Shown here in pieces: positions 45,113 through 46,076 of a DNA stretch of 46,076 nt. Position numbers and translations under genes: made by a program. Under the pieces are notes generated by a model. The model saw only the letters and a list, made by a program, of their open reading frames with translations, had not been told where the DNA came from and did no database searches. Source of the DNA: Nitrospirota bacterium (GTDB lineage Bacteria; Nitrospirota; Thermodesulfovibrionia; Thermodesulfovibrionales; Magnetobacteriaceae); contig JADFXJ010000015.1 of assembly GCA_015233615.1 (NCBI GenBank), positions 1 through 46,076 on the forward strand, in the 5' to 3' direction. Position 1 is the stretch's first letter. Each line of letters starts with the position of its first letter.

Positions 45113-45394
45113 ATGATTAAGTCATTTGCCAACAAAGAGACGGAGGAGCTTTACATCACGGGGAAGAGCAGGAAATTTTCCCACTCTATTTGCAATATCG
45201 GCGAGAGGAAACTCGACTACCCGAACGCCTCCGCCCGGATAGATGACCTTAAGGCTCCCCCTGGTAACAGGCTTGAACCATTGAAAGGCGACAGAAATGG
45301 CTTCTACAGCATCAGAGTGAATGACCAGTATCGGGTGGTCTTCAGGTTCGAGGATGGGGACGCCTACGATGTTGAGATAACGGATTACCATTAA
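45113..45394 (+). CDS. higB: HigB-type toxin (RelE superfamily)
   Basis: A 93-residue mRNA-interferase toxin of the RelE/HigB family. MIKSFANKETEELYITGKSR, then APPGNRLEPLKGDRNGFYSI and RVNDQYRVVFRFEDGDAYDV are family blocks, including the C-terminal ITDYH end. HigB cuts mRNA at the ribosome. It is the upstream gene, as usual for higBA, with the antitoxin 27 bases downstream. A mobile-repeat end lies 180 bases upstream. The frame is complete. Confidence 0.93.
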   Translation: MIKSFANKETEELYITGKSRKFSHSICNIGERKLDYPNASARIDDLKAPPGNRLEPLKGDRNGFYSIRVNDQYRVVFRFEDGDAYDVEITDYH

Positions 45395-45421
45395 GGATCC
45401 GGATACTATTAGGAGGATTAT

Positions 45422-45730
45422 ATGTATAACCTCAAAAGACAGCCTACACACCCCGGGATTATCCTCAGGGAGGAGTTCATCGCTCCCCTTGGGCTGACTC
45501 AGGTCAAAGTTGCCGAGTGCCTTAAGACTGCCTTCAGAACCGTGAACGAGATTATAAACGGGAAGCGAAACGTTTCCCCCGACATGGCGCTCAGGCTCGC
45601 ACGATTCTTCGGTACGTCGGAGGAGCTTTGGCTTAATCTCCAGGACCAGTACGACCTGTATAAGGCAAGGGAAAAGAACAAGGATGTGCTGAGTGAGATT
45701 ATGCCATATCGGGAAATTATGAAAGCATGA
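45422..45730 (+). CDS. higA: HigA-type antitoxin (XRE family)
   Basis: A 102-residue helix-turn-helix antitoxin. HPGIILREEFIAPLGLTQVK, the HTH region VAECLKTAFRTVNEIINGKR and ALRLARFFGTSEELWLNLQD are typical of HigA/VapI proteins. It binds HigB and represses the operon. RBS TAGGAGG precedes ATG 45422. The pair looks intact, unlike the HEPN/MNT module at the other end of the window. Confidence 0.94.
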   Translation: MYNLKRQPTHPGIILREEFIAPLGLTQVKVAECLKTAFRTVNEIINGKRNVSPDMALRLARFFGTSEELWLNLQDQYDLYKAREKNKDVLSEIMPYREIMKA

Positions 45731-46076
45731 ATATAGACTTTTTTAGTCTAAACTTTGTGTCCGCTGCTGCCTACATCCAAGGAACGGACATGTACCGCCG
45801 GCTCGACTCCAATCATTTGACTATCACCATATCAGCCGCTGCAGTGTAAGCGGCACCTTTGCCGGACGGGGGTTAAAAGGGGGAGAATAGGGGATCGGAT
45901 GATTAAATTAACGGTTCAAGCGTAAAACAGAATCTTCTGCCTCAAAAGGTTAGATGAAAGCAGCCATCCAGGCGAAACATAGCAGGGTGGATACATTTTA
46001 TTGAATAAATCTTGAAACCCATGACAGCGATTCCGCAATGAAAAAAGTATAACCGTCCAAGCATTTGAGGATATTA
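45731..46076. other. Window end, no gene seen
   Basis: No supported coding sequence. A short GCCGCT/AGCGGC stem lies at 45835-45854 without a T run and may help end higBA transcription. Confidence 0.4.

Overview
This window looks like a chromosomal stretch of an anaerobic sulfate- or sulfur-metabolising bacterium. The strongest evidence is a complete adk-sat-aprBA-qmoABC block (33975-43324), the cytoplasmic route of dissimilatory sulfate reduction with its membrane electron carrier. An orphan CooC-type ATPase, many chemotaxis/signalling genes and REP-like repeats fit a sulfate reducer of the Nitrospirota or Desulfobacterota type. I lean weakly to Nitrospirota, but the sequence alone does not settle it.

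Layout. 1-2571 (minus) is a decaying type I-C CRISPR-Cas operon: broken cas3, apparently intact cas5, and a cas8c cut off after about 20 codons. No CRISPR array is visible. 3208-4454 is a HEPN/MNT toxin-antitoxin pair with a frameshifted HEPN gene. 4624-6042 (minus) is a mechanosensitive-type channel with a cyclic-nucleotide-binding domain. 6603-13938 is the chaperone region: groES-groEL under a perfect CIRCE operator, then hrcA-grpE-dnaK-dnaJ, followed by rsmE and the convergent hemL. 16463-20705 holds a PpiC-type lipoprotein isomerase, a divergent class I fumarase alpha-like protein, a periplasmic adaptor protein whose end was rewritten by a small inverted-repeat element, and a CooC-like ATPase. 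21122-25136 holds two chemoreceptor genes (the first internally deleted) around a small hendecad-repeat coiled-coil protein. 25242-30619 (minus) is a defence-type island: an IS630-type fragment, wrecked type I restriction genes (hsdM, hsdR; no hsdS), a YwgA-like protein and an HD phosphohydrolase. 31414-33452 is a receiver-only response regulator plus a membrane histidine kinase, directly before the sulfate-reduction block. The tail holds a YkgJ-like cysteine-cluster protein, a palindromic MITE, a small coiled-coil membrane protein and a higBA toxin-antitoxin pair.

How it works together. Adk recycles the AMP made when Sat and AprBA activate and reduce sulfate to sulfite; QmoABC links AprBA to the quinone pool. 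A strong terminator after sat and a promoter before aprB divide the block into two transcription units. HrcA, encoded in the dnaK operon, should repress groESL through CIRCE; no CIRCE is visible in front of hrcA itself.

The most striking theme is selective decay. Nearly every complex defence module (cas3, cas8c, HEPN, hsdR, hsdM) carries frameshifts, deletions or truncations, while the adjoining housekeeping and energy genes are open from end to end. Small mobile repeats sit at or near several of these lesions. I found no convincing wholly new system. The best candidates for something underdescribed are the intact HD phosphohydrolase/YwgA pair in the island, the structured untranslated regions near 22490-22575 and 31100-31410, and the signalling pair attached to the sulfate block.
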